Positions 36,557 to 45,988 of a stretch of DNA of 64,000 bases are shown piece by piece. Numbering within the stretch: position 1 is the stretch's first letter; the number at the start of each line of letters is the position of its first letter. The position numbers were made by a program, and so were the translations under genes. The notes under the pieces are model-generated. The model ran no database searches. It was not told the DNA's origin and saw only the letters and a program-made list of their open reading frames with translations. The stretch is from Bacillota bacterium (GTDB lineage: Bacteria; Bacillota; Bacilli; Paenibacillales; NBRC-103111). The DNA lies in NCBI GenBank assembly GCA_023393235.1, contig JAEWMH010000055.1, positions 12,688-76,687 of the forward strand, read 5' to 3'.

Positions 36557-38167
36557 CTATTTTTTGCTGGCCGCCACATAGCGGTCGTATTGGGCTTGTT
36601 TGCCCTTGATAACATCCTCGATGCCCATACCCTTCAGGGCCTTGATGTAGCTGTCGAACTTGTCGAGGCTTTCGCTGCCGGTAATGAACTTGATATGCAT
36701 TTCATTCACATAGGTGGTGATGTCGGGCATAATCGTGCTTTCGGTGCTGGCTTCAGACGACAGGGCATATACGAAGGGGAACGGAGCCTTGATATATTTC
36801 TCCATCTCCTTGTCAATCTTGGCATGCCACGGTGCCACCAGGGTATCCACCGCTTCAACTGATTGCTCGATGGGCAGGTTTACCGGGTTGATGCCGGATT
36901 TTTGGATATAATCATTGTCCTTGCCCTTCTCTGTGTACTCCTTCTTGCCGTTGACTACATCATAGGTGTCGCCCTTGATGCCCCAAGCGTACAGCTCCTT
37001 GGCTTCCTCGCTGCTGGCATAATCCAGGAATCGGAAAGCCAGCTCGGGATCCTTGGCATTCTTGGAGATGCCGAAGATACCGGTAACCGGGTTGCGGCCT
37101 ACATAGAACTGGTCGCCGTGAGGTCCCTTAAGCGGTGCAATGCCCTTAATCAGAGGCACATTGGGATCGTAATCCTTAAACAGCTTGCTATACACCATGG
37201 AAGAATGATAGCTGAAATTGTAGGTGATGCCGGTCAGGTTCTGCGAAATTTTGGAGGTTACCTGGTCGGCGGTGGTGCTGGCGAAGTCCGCCTCCAGCAG
37301 CCCTTCCTTGTACAAGCCGTTCAGGTAAGCCAGGTATTCCTTGTAGGCCGGCTCATAGTAGGAATAATGCACCTTGCCGTTTTTGTCGGCGTAGTAGTTG
37401 TTGGCCAGGTCCAGACCGAAGGAGGGCCCGAAGGCTTGAGTCACCATTTTGGACTCCATAGACATGGGGATTTCGTCCTGCTTGCCGTTTCCGTTGGGAT
37501 CGCTGGTTTTGAACTTGCGCAGCACCTCGGTAAATTCGTCCAGGGTGGTGGGCTCCTTCAATTGCAGCTTCTCCAGCCAGCGGGTGTTGATCATAAAGAG
37601 AGGCTGATAGTTTTTGGTGACCGCCAGCTGGGGCACATAATAGATTTTGCCGTCCGGCGTGGTCAGACTGGCCTTCAGCTCGGGATATTTTTCGAACAGC
37701 TTCTTCAGGTTAACACCGGATTTGTCCAGATATTCATTCAAGGGTTTGAACAGGCCGCCCTGAATGTTCTTCATGTTCTGATCCGGATCCAGGGTGTAGA
37801 TGATGTCCGGCAGGTCCTTCCCGGCGGCCAAACGGGGGCTGATGGCATCATTGTAGGTGCCCGGCGAAAGCAGTTCCCACTTGACGTTGACGCCTGTGCG
37901 TTTCACCAGCTCCTGGACAATGGAGGCCTTGTTCAAATCCACGTTGTTGCTCCACGCGTTGGTGGCCAGAATACTCAAGCTGCCGCCGTTATTCGTTACC
38001 GGAGCGGCCCCGGTATACTGGAAGGCCGGTGCTGCACTGGCACCCGGACTGGCACTTACTGCAGGGCTGGGCGCAGTCTCTTCCTTGGACGAGCAGCCGG
38101 CGGCCAATACGATCACCAATGAAGCGGCCAGAGAAGCGTTAACGGCGCGTTTTGTTTGTCTTTTCAT
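36557..38167 (-). CDS. Carbohydrate ABC transporter solute-binding lipoprotein (LplA-like)
   Basis: The 536-residue protein has a signal peptide with lipobox VLAAGC and the usual Ser/Pro/Ala linker after Cys25. The body includes TSDPNGNGKQDEIPM, the same loop type as in the binding protein at 16979-18523, and ends QAQYDRYVAASKK. It should feed the two permeases upstream (38231-40054). Confidence 0.9.
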   Translation of the reverse strand: MKRQTKRAVNASLAASLVIVLAAGCSSKEETAPSPAVSASPGASAAPAFQYTGAAPVTNNGGSLSILATNAWSNNVDLNKASIVQELVKRTGVNVKWELLSPGTYNDAISPRLAAGKDLPDIIYTLDPDQNMKNIQGGLFKPLNEYLDKSGVNLKKLFEKYPELKASLTTPDGKIYYVPQLAVTKNYQPLFMINTRWLEKLQLKEPTTLDEFTEVLRKFKTSDPNGNGKQDEIPMSMESKMVTQAFGPSFGLDLANNYYADKNGKVHYSYYEPAYKEYLAYLNGLYKEGLLEADFASTTADQVTSKISQNLTGITYNFSYHSSMVYSKLFKDYDPNVPLIKGIAPLKGPHGDQFYVGRNPVTGIFGISKNAKDPELAFRFLDYASSEEAKELYAWGIKGDTYDVVNGKKEYTEKGKDNDYIQKSGINPVNLPIEQSVEAVDTLVAPWHAKIDKEMEKYIKAPFPFVYALSSEASTESTIMPDITTYVNEMHIKFITGSESLDKFDSYIKALKGMGIEDVIKGKQAQYDRYVAASKK

Positions 38168-38230
38168 CTGATGTGAACCTCCCTATAATGGTTAAAATAA
38201 AATCAGAGCATCTATACAGTCAAGGATGGG

Positions 38231-39112
38231 TTATCCTTTTACTGCCCCCAGGGTAACGCCCTTCACGAAATATTTCTGGATGAAGGGATAGAATAGAACA
38301 ATGGGAACAATACTGACTACGATGGAAACATAACGGACCTGCAGGGTGGAAACCGCCAGCGCGTTGGCAGAGGTTTGACCGCCCATTTTTTGCATAACCT
38401 CAGGAGAGGCCATAATCAGAACCCGCCGGAGGAAAATCGTAAGCGGCTGCAGCTCCTGTTTGCTCAGATACAGCAGGGCACTGAAGAAATCATTCCAGTG
38501 GGCAACGGCATAATAGAGGGTCAGCACGGCCAGAGTCGGTTTGACCAGCGGCACGGCCATCCGGAACAGCAGGGTAAACTCCTTAGCTCCGTCCATACTG
38601 GCGCTTTCAAAAATCTCATTGGGAATGGATTCAAAGGCCGCACGCAGAATCATCACATTGAAGGTGTTGATCAGCACCGGCAGCACCATGGCCCAACGGG
38701 TGTTGTACAGGCCCAGTTCGGTAATGACCATGTAGATGGGAATCAGTCCCCCGGAAAAATACATGGTGAAGGCGATGAAGAAGTTGAGCTTCCGCCGCAG
38801 GAAGAATTCCCGCTTCGACAAGGGGTAAGCGGCCAAACAGGTAAAAACCAGGTTCAGCACCGTCCCTACCACCGTGTACCACAGGGTGTTGTAATACGAG
38901 GTCCACAGCTCCTTGTACCCCAGAACCATCCGGTAGCCGTCGAAGCTCAGGTCAACGGGAAACAGGGTCACCAGCTTGTTATCTATAGCCTGGACCGAGC
39001 TCATGGAGATGCTGACCAGATAGATAAACGGATACAGCGTGACAATAATCGCAATGAACACAATCAGATAAACCAGCGTATAGTAGGCTTTATCGACTAA
39101 AGGCTTTTTCAT
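38231..39112 (-). CDS. Carbohydrate ABC transporter permease (LplC-like)
   Basis: The 293-residue protein has six membrane segments and an EAA loop (SASMDGAKEFTLLFRMAVP). It ends IQKYFVKGVTLGAVKG, nearly the same C-terminus as the first LplC here. It lies between the LplB-like permease and the binding lipoprotein in one operon. Confidence 0.9.
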   Translation of the reverse strand: MKKPLVDKAYYTLVYLIVFIAIIVTLYPFIYLVSISMSSVQAIDNKLVTLFPVDLSFDGYRMVLGYKELWTSYYNTLWYTVVGTVLNLVFTCLAAYPLSKREFFLRRKLNFFIAFTMYFSGGLIPIYMVITELGLYNTRWAMVLPVLINTFNVMILRAAFESIPNEIFESASMDGAKEFTLLFRMAVPLVKPTLAVLTLYYAVAHWNDFFSALLYLSKQELQPLTIFLRRVLIMASPEVMQKMGGQTSANALAVSTLQVRYVSIVVSIVPIVLFYPFIQKYFVKGVTLGAVKG

Positions 39113-39136
39113 GGTGTCCTCCCCATCTCCTCGGTT

Positions 39137-40054
39137 TTACCATAGGGACATATCGTTGAACTTGCGGCTGGCTGTATTCGCCAGGAACACCAGCACGAAG
39201 CCCACCACGGAGTTGAACAGGCCCACAGCAGTAGCAAAGCCGAAGTTTTGTGATTCGATGCCCTGACGGTACACGTAGGTGGAGATCACGTCTGCGGTTT
39301 CGTACGTGGCTCCGTTGTACAGCAGGTACACCTTCTCGAAATTGACGCTCATAATGCCCCCAATAGCCAGCAGCAGCAGAATCACAATGGTCGGTTTAAG
39401 GCTCGGCAGGGTCAGATGCCATACCTCCTGAAACTTGTTTACACCGTCGATTTTGCCGGAATCGTACATCTCCTGGTCAATGCCCATAATGGCGGCGATG
39501 TAGATAATCGAGCTAAAGCCGAAGCCCTGCCAGATGCCCGAGGCGGTAAAGATGGTGCGGAACCATTCCGGCGCCATCATAAAGTTAATTTTTTCCATCC
39601 CCATTTTGACCAAAAGGGTGTTGACGATGCCGTCGGCAGGTGACAGGAAGTTGATAATCATCCCCGCAATCACCACCGTCGAAATAAAATGCGGCAGATA
39701 CGTAATGGTCTGGGCGAATTTCTTCAGAGCGGTATTCTTAATCTCCACCACACAGAGCGCGAACACAATCGGTACCCAGAAGCCAAACACCAGCGGGTAA
39801 AAGGCCAGCAGGAACGTGTTACGGATCAGCCGCCAGAAGTAGCGGGACTCCACAAACTGGACGAACCATTTCATGCCCACCCAATCTCCGCCAAGGATGC
39901 CATTCCCGGGGGTGAAATTCTTGAAGGCCATGATCACACCCGGCATCGGCAGATAGCAGAAGATGAAATAATACAGGAATACGGGCAAAAACATCAGTAT
40001 CAGCAGCTTATCCCGGCGGATGAGCTTGAGCAGCGGCGTTTTTTTCTGATGCAT
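39137..40054 (-). CDS. Carbohydrate ABC transporter permease (LplB-like)
   Basis: The 305-residue protein begins MHQKKTPLLKLIRRDKLLIL and continues with the LplB-like LYYFIFCYLPMPGVIMAFKNF, ending ASRKFNDMSLW. The EAA-type loop is SGKIDGVNKFQEVWHLTLP. GGAG ten bases before ATG 40054 favours this start over 40129. First gene of the importer, about 200 bp downstream of yesM and its terminator. Confidence 0.9.
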   Translation of the reverse strand: MHQKKTPLLKLIRRDKLLILMFLPVFLYYFIFCYLPMPGVIMAFKNFTPGNGILGGDWVGMKWFVQFVESRYFWRLIRNTFLLAFYPLVFGFWVPIVFALCVVEIKNTALKKFAQTITYLPHFISTVVIAGMIINFLSPADGIVNTLLVKMGMEKINFMMAPEWFRTIFTASGIWQGFGFSSIIYIAAIMGIDQEMYDSGKIDGVNKFQEVWHLTLPSLKPTIVILLLLAIGGIMSVNFEKVYLLYNGATYETADVISTYVYRQGIESQNFGFATAVGLFNSVVGFVLVFLANTASRKFNDMSLW

Positions 40055-40213
40055 GCAGGTTGCTCTCCTTTCTCTTTTGCGTTGTCTTGTTTGCTGTAAC
40101 CAAAGTGTAACATTTCGTTTCCCGGCCAAAAATCCAACATTTTTTCGATAAGCATCACTTTTTTGTGGTGTTGAATCCGCTTACAAAAATTGATAAGCCT
40201 TCGGATGAATCGC

Positions 40214-40253
40214 AAAAAAAGCCTCCCGCTGCCGAATGCAGGGAAGGCTTTTT
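40214..40253 (-). terminator. Rho-independent terminator of the yesN-yesM operon
   Basis: On the minus strand AAAAAGCCTTCCC pairs with GGGAGGCTTTTT and runs into seven Ts. It overlaps the yesM stop codon, separating the two-component genes from the importer genes. Confidence 0.85.
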
Positions 40254-42018
40254 AGAGAGAAGAGGCGGTGCCACTTGGGCCGGCCAAAAATTTGGGGAAG
40301 GTGACGGTAACCTGTGTGCCTTGGTCCGGGTCGCTGGTAATCTCCAGACCATACGCCGGTCCGAACAGAATCTGGATCCGGTCATGGACATTCTTCAGCC
40401 CGTATCCCCGGGCATGGGGAGCCAGAAGCTGCTCCAGGGTTTCCGCATCCATACCGGGACCGTTGTCCGCAATGACAAATTGCAGCAGCCCCTCCCCAGT
40501 TATGTGACCAGTCAGGGACACCCGGCCCCGTGTGGGATTTTTTAGAAGCCGGTCAATGCCGTGCTCCAGGGCATTCTCCAGCAGCGGCTGGAAGATCAGA
40601 TGAATCATATCATAATGCAGCAGCTCCTCCTCCACCTGGCAGTCAAAATCGAAGCTGTTATTATGCATGATCAGCTGGATCTGCATGTAGGCGTTGGCAT
40701 TCTCCAGCTCCTGGCTGACGGCAATCACATTCTTGCCCTTGTTGAGCACCGTCCGGTAAAACTTGGAGACAGTTGTGGTGATGCGGCTGATCTCCATGGC
40801 ATCGATCTCCAGAGCCTTCCAGTTGATGATGGACAGGGTATTATAGAGGAAATGCGGGTTGATCTGGGTTTGCAGCGCCTTCAGCTCCGCTTCCTTCTGG
40901 ATAATCTTGCTCTGGTACACCTCTTCGATCAGGGTATTGATGTTACCCAGCATCCGGTTGAACCGGTTGGTCAGCTGGCCGATTTCGTCGGTGGAGGAGC
41001 TGGCCACGGACACCTTGAGGTTGCCGTTTTCGACCATCATCATGGTTTTATTCAGGTGGGTGATCCGTCTGACGAAGGTGCTGGAAAACAGGGAAATGAT
41101 GAACAGCAGGATAAGCAGACACAGGCCAATGATCAGCGCCGCCGCTTTGACAATACTGCGGACATCCACAGACAAGCCGCTGCGGGGGGTGAAATAGAAT
41201 ACCCTCCAGCCGGTTTCGGCAATTTCCCCCTGGACATACATGTATTCGGTTTGTCCGTACTTGAGGAACCCGTTGCTGCCGGTTAATTCCGGAAGCAGCT
41301 GTCCATCCTGTCCCGGGAGTGCCTCCATCCCTACATTCCTGGCCAGTACCGGCTGCCCCTCCCGGTTCACAATCAGCACCCCGTAGGAGGACGCCTGCAC
41401 ATCCTCCAGCCCCTTGAACAGACTGTCCCCGTCGAGACTCAAAAAAAGGATGGCAGCGGATTGGCCCTCAGGCCGTCTGTTATCTGTGTCTGTAAAGGTC
41501 CGTGTGGCGAAAAACTTGCCGTTGTTGGCGCTCCATTGTGTTTTGTCCGGCTCCCCTTGACCGGCTGTCCGTGCCCAAGGCAGGGTGTCCGACAATTGAA
41601 GCGGAAGAATATATTCCCCGCGCAGAAGCTCCGTCCGGTTGGTAAACACCGAAATCTGCAGAATATCCGGGTTGAAATCGAGAATATTCCCGAAGAACGG
41701 GTCCACATAATCCCGGTACAAGCCTGTAAAATCTCCGCTGGTCGCATTAAAAATTTGCTTGAACACAATATTCTGCGTGACCGAATTAATAATCGCCTCA
41801 TATTGCCGGGTCCGGTAGCTGATGGACTCCGCAGCCTGCCGCACGGAGTTGTCCAGATTCTGACGCGCCTGCTTCAGCAGCAGACCATTGGCCTGCATGT
41901 AGGAGAAGGCGCCCAGCATAATCAGCGGGATAATGCTGACGGTCAGATAAGACACAATGAGCTTTTGCCGGAAACGGAGATTCTGGAAATAGTGGATCAG
42001 CCGGTTTGGTTTTTTCAT
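40252..42018 (-). CDS. Sensor histidine kinase (YesM-like)
   Basis: The 588-residue protein has membrane segments at about 19-40 and 291-311 flanking an extracellular sensing domain, then a HAMP region (313-365), the LytS/YesM-type phosphoacceptor region with His389 in QINPHFLYN, and an ATPase domain with ENALEHG and DNGPGMD. It likely senses extracellular sugar and phosphorylates the adjacent response regulator, whose stop is 3 bp before this start. Confidence 0.93.
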   Translation of the reverse strand: MKKPNRLIHYFQNLRFRQKLIVSYLTVSIIPLIMLGAFSYMQANGLLLKQARQNLDNSVRQAAESISYRTRQYEAIINSVTQNIVFKQIFNATSGDFTGLYRDYVDPFFGNILDFNPDILQISVFTNRTELLRGEYILPLQLSDTLPWARTAGQGEPDKTQWSANNGKFFATRTFTDTDNRRPEGQSAAILFLSLDGDSLFKGLEDVQASSYGVLIVNREGQPVLARNVGMEALPGQDGQLLPELTGSNGFLKYGQTEYMYVQGEIAETGWRVFYFTPRSGLSVDVRSIVKAAALIIGLCLLILLFIISLFSSTFVRRITHLNKTMMMVENGNLKVSVASSSTDEIGQLTNRFNRMLGNINTLIEEVYQSKIIQKEAELKALQTQINPHFLYNTLSIINWKALEIDAMEISRITTTVSKFYRTVLNKGKNVIAVSQELENANAYMQIQLIMHNNSFDFDCQVEEELLHYDMIHLIFQPLLENALEHGIDRLLKNPTRGRVSLTGHITGEGLLQFVIADNGPGMDAETLEQLLAPHARGYGLKNVHDRIQILFGPAYGLEITSDPDQGTQVTVTFPKFLAGPSGTASSL

Positions 42019-42021
42019 GGG

Positions 42022-43554
42022 TCAGCCGTACTGCTCGCGGTATTTGGCGGGACTGACGCCAAAATGGTTCTTGAAGATTTTACCGAAGTACGAATCATTC
42101 GGATATCCTACCATCCCGCTGATATGGGCGATCGTATGATTGGTGCGCAGCAGAGCCTCTCCGGCCTTCCTCATTCTTACTGCGGTCAAATATTTCACCA
42201 GCGTCTGCCCCATCTCCTTGCTGAACAGATGGCTCACATAGGTCTGGGTCAGGAACACCTGGTCAGCGATCCATTGCAGGCTGATATCGGTCATATAATG
42301 CTCCTCAATGAGCTGGAGGATATCCTTGATGACCTTCTTGGTATACTCCTGGCCGCCGCTTTCCTCACCGATGCCCAGTTTGGTAAACACGCCCTCCGCT
42401 AAAACCCGCATATCGCTTAAGGAACGGCTGGCGAAAATTCCCTCCACATAAGCCCGGAAGTCGATTTGGCTCTCCTTGCCGCAGGTCTCCAGCAGCTTTT
42501 TGGTCAGCTCGATGCACATATATTTGATGTAGACGGCAGAATGGTCGTGACCGTCCGCCATCACCTGAAAAAAATGCTCCATCCCCTTGCGGAAGCTGTA
42601 ATAATCCTTGGCGTTCAAGTGCCAATACAAGGGCTCCATCAGGGCGCTGACGCTGGAGGTATCGGAATGGCTGCCCCCTTGGCCGCTGTCGGTGTAGAAC
42701 ACAACACTTTCCTTATAGAAAAACCGGTTGGACAGAAGCTCCTCCATCTGCCGGTATTCATCCTTCACTTGTCCGGGCTCCGTCAGGCAGCGGCCAATCA
42801 CCAGGACTACCCGTTCCCCGTAGCTGTCTGTGATGCCCTGCTTCAGCCGCGGTCCCAGCTGTCCGTCCGGCTGGCTGCCGGCAGGGAGCAGAATAAACAG
42901 CAGGCTTTGGTTCTCGTTCAAGTTGATATATTCAAACTCGTGGCCCACCCACTGTTTAATCACCTCGGGGAACAACTGGCCGTGACGGTCAAAGAAGCGC
43001 TGCCCGAAGTCCACCAGCACCAGCTGCACCTGCCGCCCCTCCAGGGAAAATCCGGCTGCCCCGTCCCCCTCCCGCGGCAAAGCGTCGCCCACCAGCTCCA
43101 GAAGCATCCGCTCCCGCTCATATTCCATGCCCTTCTGGTAGCCCAGACGAAGCTGCTGCTCCTGCGCCTGCCGGTCCTTCTCCTCCTGGCAGAGCTTGCT
43201 CACATTGGTGAACACCCGCAGGAACTCCTCCACCTCTACTGGCTTCAGCAAATACGCGAAGATATTATATCCAATGGCCTGCTGGGCATAAGCGAATTCC
43301 CCGTAGGCGCTATAGATGATAATCTTCAGGCTGCCGTAGCGCTCCCGGGCCTGGCGGCTCAGCTCCAGCCCGTCCATAAAGGGCATCTTGATGTCGGTGA
43401 ACAAAATATCCACCGGCTCCTGCTCCATCAGCGCCAGCGCCTCTTCCCCGTTTTCCGCTTCCACTATTTCAAACGGAAACTGGTACTTCCGCAGGAGCCG
43501 GGCCACTCCGTCCCGTTCAATCTGCTCATCGTCCACTAGCAATATCCGGAACAC
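42022..43554 (-). CDS. AraC-type response regulator (YesN-like)
   Basis: The 510-residue protein has a receiver domain with Asp54 as phosphorylation site (ILFTDIKMPFMDG), a long middle region and a C-terminal AraC domain (ISLQWIADQVFLTQTYVSHLF and IAHISGMVGYPNDSYFGKIF). It would activate the importer genes downstream. It is the first gene of its operon, followed 3 bp later by the kinase gene. Confidence 0.94.
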   Translation of the reverse strand: MFRILLVDDEQIERDGVARLLRKYQFPFEIVEAENGEEALALMEQEPVDILFTDIKMPFMDGLELSRQARERYGSLKIIIYSAYGEFAYAQQAIGYNIFAYLLKPVEVEEFLRVFTNVSKLCQEEKDRQAQEQQLRLGYQKGMEYERERMLLELVGDALPREGDGAAGFSLEGRQVQLVLVDFGQRFFDRHGQLFPEVIKQWVGHEFEYINLNENQSLLFILLPAGSQPDGQLGPRLKQGITDSYGERVVLVIGRCLTEPGQVKDEYRQMEELLSNRFFYKESVVFYTDSGQGGSHSDTSSVSALMEPLYWHLNAKDYYSFRKGMEHFFQVMADGHDHSAVYIKYMCIELTKKLLETCGKESQIDFRAYVEGIFASRSLSDMRVLAEGVFTKLGIGEESGGQEYTKKVIKDILQLIEEHYMTDISLQWIADQVFLTQTYVSHLFSKEMGQTLVKYLTAVRMRKAGEALLRTNHTIAHISGMVGYPNDSYFGKIFKNHFGVSPAKYREQYG

Positions 43555-44157
43555 CGTTCTCCCCCCGTTGACTGCAATCGTTTACAGCCATTATAGCATA
43601 CCCATCTTGGGGCGGAGAATTTACTTTGGCTGGCAGAAAAAGCGCATTCCCGCGTTATTTCGCCATGCGGTGCCTCTCCGGTCGGAGGGTGAACGGAGAT
43701 GGGGAGCTGGAGGACGCGATGATCTGGATGTGGAGAGCGGGCAGACATGAGGAAATTAGGAAGCGGGCAGACGGAGGATGGTTCCCAAGTGGATAAGGTG
43801 ATGATGGACAGCAACTGCGGCGGCTAACGGAACTCAGAAGCTCTTAGAAGCCAAAAACTAACCTTTTTCCCGGCTAACGGAACTAATCCGCTCTTAGCGG
43901 GGATTTCGGTGTCCAAATAGGCTGAAAGCTCCGGCTAAGAGCTTCTCAGTTCCGCTAGAATTTCAAAACCTGCCTTTTCGAACGCTAAGGTCTCCTGAGT
44001 TCCGTTAGCCGTTACGCCCACGCAGTTAGCAGCTCCCGCCCCCTCCGCATTATTGATCGCTAAGGTCTTCTTAGTTCCGTTACCGCAGCTCACCTGCTCA
44101 GCCACCCCAGGTTCCATCCGTCAGCCGCCTCCCCCTCCCCCCGCGCAGCCACAGCAC
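43555..44157. other. Gene-free interval with repeat element
   Basis: Between yesN and the peptide gene's terminator no gene is supported. It holds four-box element C with an added fifth box at 44061-44082. Confidence 0.65.
43825..44082. repeat. 183-bp four-box inverted element, subfamily 1, copy C, plus a fifth box
   Basis: Direct boxes start at 43825 and 43875; inverted boxes start at 43936 and 43986 (offsets 50, 61, 50; core element ends at 44007). A further inverted box, starting TAAGGTCTTC and ending AGTTCCGTTA, lies at 44061-44082, 75 bp after box 4, perhaps from a second decayed copy. Confidence 0.9.
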
Positions 44158-44187
44158 AAAAAAGACGCATCCTTGTGCGGATGCGTC
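44158..44187 (-). terminator. Rho-independent terminator of the receptor-peptide operon
   Basis: GACGCATCC and GGATGCGTC form a nine-base stem with a six-base loop, followed on the minus strand by TTTTTT. It lies 15 bp after the small peptide gene's stop, which supports that gene as the operon's last cistron. Confidence 0.85.
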
Positions 44188-44202
44188 CTCTGCCTTACCC
44201 GA

Positions 44203-44337
44203 TCAGCCGCCTTCTCCATGGGACAGCGGTTGGATGACGCCGGGTTTGGTCGGGGCGATGCGGTCAACCAGCGAAAGCTCACTTGCTGCGCTTACTGCTA
44301 CCAGTACCAGAAGAAATACGGAAATCCATTTTCGCAT
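44203..44337 (-). CDS. Small secreted pro-peptide, putative signalling peptide precursor
   Basis: The 44-codon frame has AAAGGAG exactly nine bases before ATG 44337. The product starts MRKWISVFLLVLVAVSAA, a compact Sec signal peptide, and continues with a polar tail ending PLSHGEGG. It overlaps the last 59 bp of the TPR receptor gene in another frame and ends just before a terminator. Gene order, overlap, size and signal peptide match Phr-, AimP- and AloP-type precursors that are exported, cut to a C-terminal 5-10-mer and re-imported. SHGEGG is the best guess for the mature signal. Chance occurrence is unlikely, but expression is unproven. Confidence 0.8.
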   Translation of the reverse strand: MRKWISVFLLVLVAVSAASELSLVDRIAPTKPGVIQPLSHGEGG

Positions 44338-45742
44338 CGGGGATCACTCCTTTCATAATGGATTCAAATTCTTCTTTCTGCACATCATGGGCCATGCTGC
44401 GGTATTTCTCGAACCAGGCGGCGCAGGCCATAGCCAGATGCTCATTATGGGAAGCCAAAGCTTGGCGTAACGCCCATAGCAAATAATCCACTCCCTCCGC
44501 TATCAGCCCTTGCTGGAAGTGGTACACGCCCAACCCGTACAGGAGTTGGATGCGGCGGTTCAGCCGGAACGAAAGCGAGTAGTACCCGCGGCTCTCCTTG
44601 TCCGGAGAATCCTCCATCAACGCCAGTACATCCTCCTTAAAAAAAGGAAACACATCATCCACATTTTCACCGTATCGGATGGCCGCTTCAATGATCGTAA
44701 GCAAACCGGGAATTTTCTCGTCAGCATGTCCATTCAGAAACTCTACATAATCCAGCAGATACTCGAATCTCCCCATGAGGATATGTAAATTCAACCGGTT
44801 GGCTTCGGCAAAAACAGCCAGCCGCTGCACCTCCGCCCTGCCCGTCTCATCCAGATCGTCAAACCAGCTCAGGTCGCGGTATTGGCCCAAATAAGCAAAG
44901 GCCTCCTCATATCGTCCCTGCTTCTCCAGAGCGTTTCCCCTTAACAGGTAGCTCTGGCCGTAATACACCACAAGAGGCCGCTCAGCCGGAAATAACCTTT
45001 CCCCTCGAGCCCCCCGTTCCTTCCGTTCGGATTCCAGATGCACACACAGAAGGGTAAGCGACAGCATTTCCTCCGCCATTTCGTTAACCTTATCCCACCG
45101 CTGGATAATAAAATAGGTATTAGCCAAATGAAGCAGCGCATCCAGCTGGACATGCTCCGGCAAACGGCTGCGGTGGGGTGCGAAGCGGATGGCCGCTTCA
45201 CGGTACCGGTCCAGATCGAAGCCTTGGCTGATTTCGGCGCGGAACCATCTGTAGTGGCTGACGGCAAACCGTTCGGAATGCTGCTTGATCTCCGTTTCAA
45301 TCACATACCGGTACAGCGGGATCGCGTCGATTTTACGGCCGCTTTCGAACAGCTCCTCCGCCAGCTTGAACACAGCCGGCAGGTGCTGCGGCTCATCCAT
45401 CAAACCATTTAAAACCCGGCGCACTAAATCCGTCCGGTTGATATCCATGCAGCGCAGCAAAAAAGGCTTGATGCGGCGCCATTGCATTTTGCCGTTACAC
45501 AGAAAGTCGTTCATGTACTCCGGATACAGCCACCCCTCGGGTTGGCCGAGGATGCGAGTGATGGAATCCAACAGCGTCAGGGGAGCCGGCTTGGACATGC
45601 GGTTGATGCTTTCTTCAAGCACATGCAGGTTCACCGGAATTTGATAGGCCAAGCTGCTTAGGGTCTGGCCGCGTCTGTTCAGTTCCTCTGAAATTTTGGA
45701 GTAAAGCTTGCTGCTGGTTTCCAAGGAAAGCTGCATCCCCAT
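44279..45742 (-). CDS. RRNPP-type TPR peptide receptor/regulator (AimR-like, Alo-type)
   Basis: The 487-residue protein opens with an apparent helix-turn-helix region (about 15-75, LYSKISEELNRRGQTLSSLA) and continues as an all-helical TPR-like array to about residue 455, for example HVQLDALLHLANTYFIIQRW and QGRYEEAFAYLGQYRDLSW. This layout is that of RRNPP receptors, which bind short re-imported peptides and change DNA binding. The small secreted peptide gene overlapping its 3' end is the likely cognate signal. It is longer than AimR (about 380-390 residues). Targets are unknown. AGAGGTG precedes ATG 45742; ATG 45736 is an alternative. Confidence 0.82.
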   Translation of the reverse strand: MGMQLSLETSSKLYSKISEELNRRGQTLSSLAYQIPVNLHVLEESINRMSKPAPLTLLDSITRILGQPEGWLYPEYMNDFLCNGKMQWRRIKPFLLRCMDINRTDLVRRVLNGLMDEPQHLPAVFKLAEELFESGRKIDAIPLYRYVIETEIKQHSERFAVSHYRWFRAEISQGFDLDRYREAAIRFAPHRSRLPEHVQLDALLHLANTYFIIQRWDKVNEMAEEMLSLTLLCVHLESERKERGARGERLFPAERPLVVYYGQSYLLRGNALEKQGRYEEAFAYLGQYRDLSWFDDLDETGRAEVQRLAVFAEANRLNLHILMGRFEYLLDYVEFLNGHADEKIPGLLTIIEAAIRYGENVDDVFPFFKEDVLALMEDSPDKESRGYYSLSFRLNRRIQLLYGLGVYHFQQGLIAEGVDYLLWALRQALASHNEHLAMACAAWFEKYRSMAHDVQKEEFESIMKGVIPDAKMDFRISSGTGSSKRSK

Positions 45743-45988
45743 TGATCACCTCTGAAACGGACTCGTTCTTATCGATCCAATCTATAAAACTATTTCAAAC
45801 ACTTCTGGGATTTTTATACATTACAATTATATACTATAAAAGCTGAATTGAAAATGGTGAATTGGAAGATTTATCACATGGAAAAGCGCCGCCTCCAGCT
45901 GCGATCACCGGACAGCCTCCTCCACCACTGGAGTTATTATGGCCGCACAGATGAATAGCCGGAGACAGGCGCTTCGAGGGTCAAGCGT

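Noticed and set aside
36863..38122. Long plus-strand open frame opposite the second binding-lipoprotein gene (419 codons)
   Set aside because: The minus-strand frame has a signal peptide, lipobox and family motifs; the antisense product has none.
44279..45742. Phage arbitrium (AimR) lysis-lysogeny system
   Set aside because: The receptor is AimR-like in layout, but no phage genes lie nearby, so a chromosomal quorum-sensing system is the better reading.
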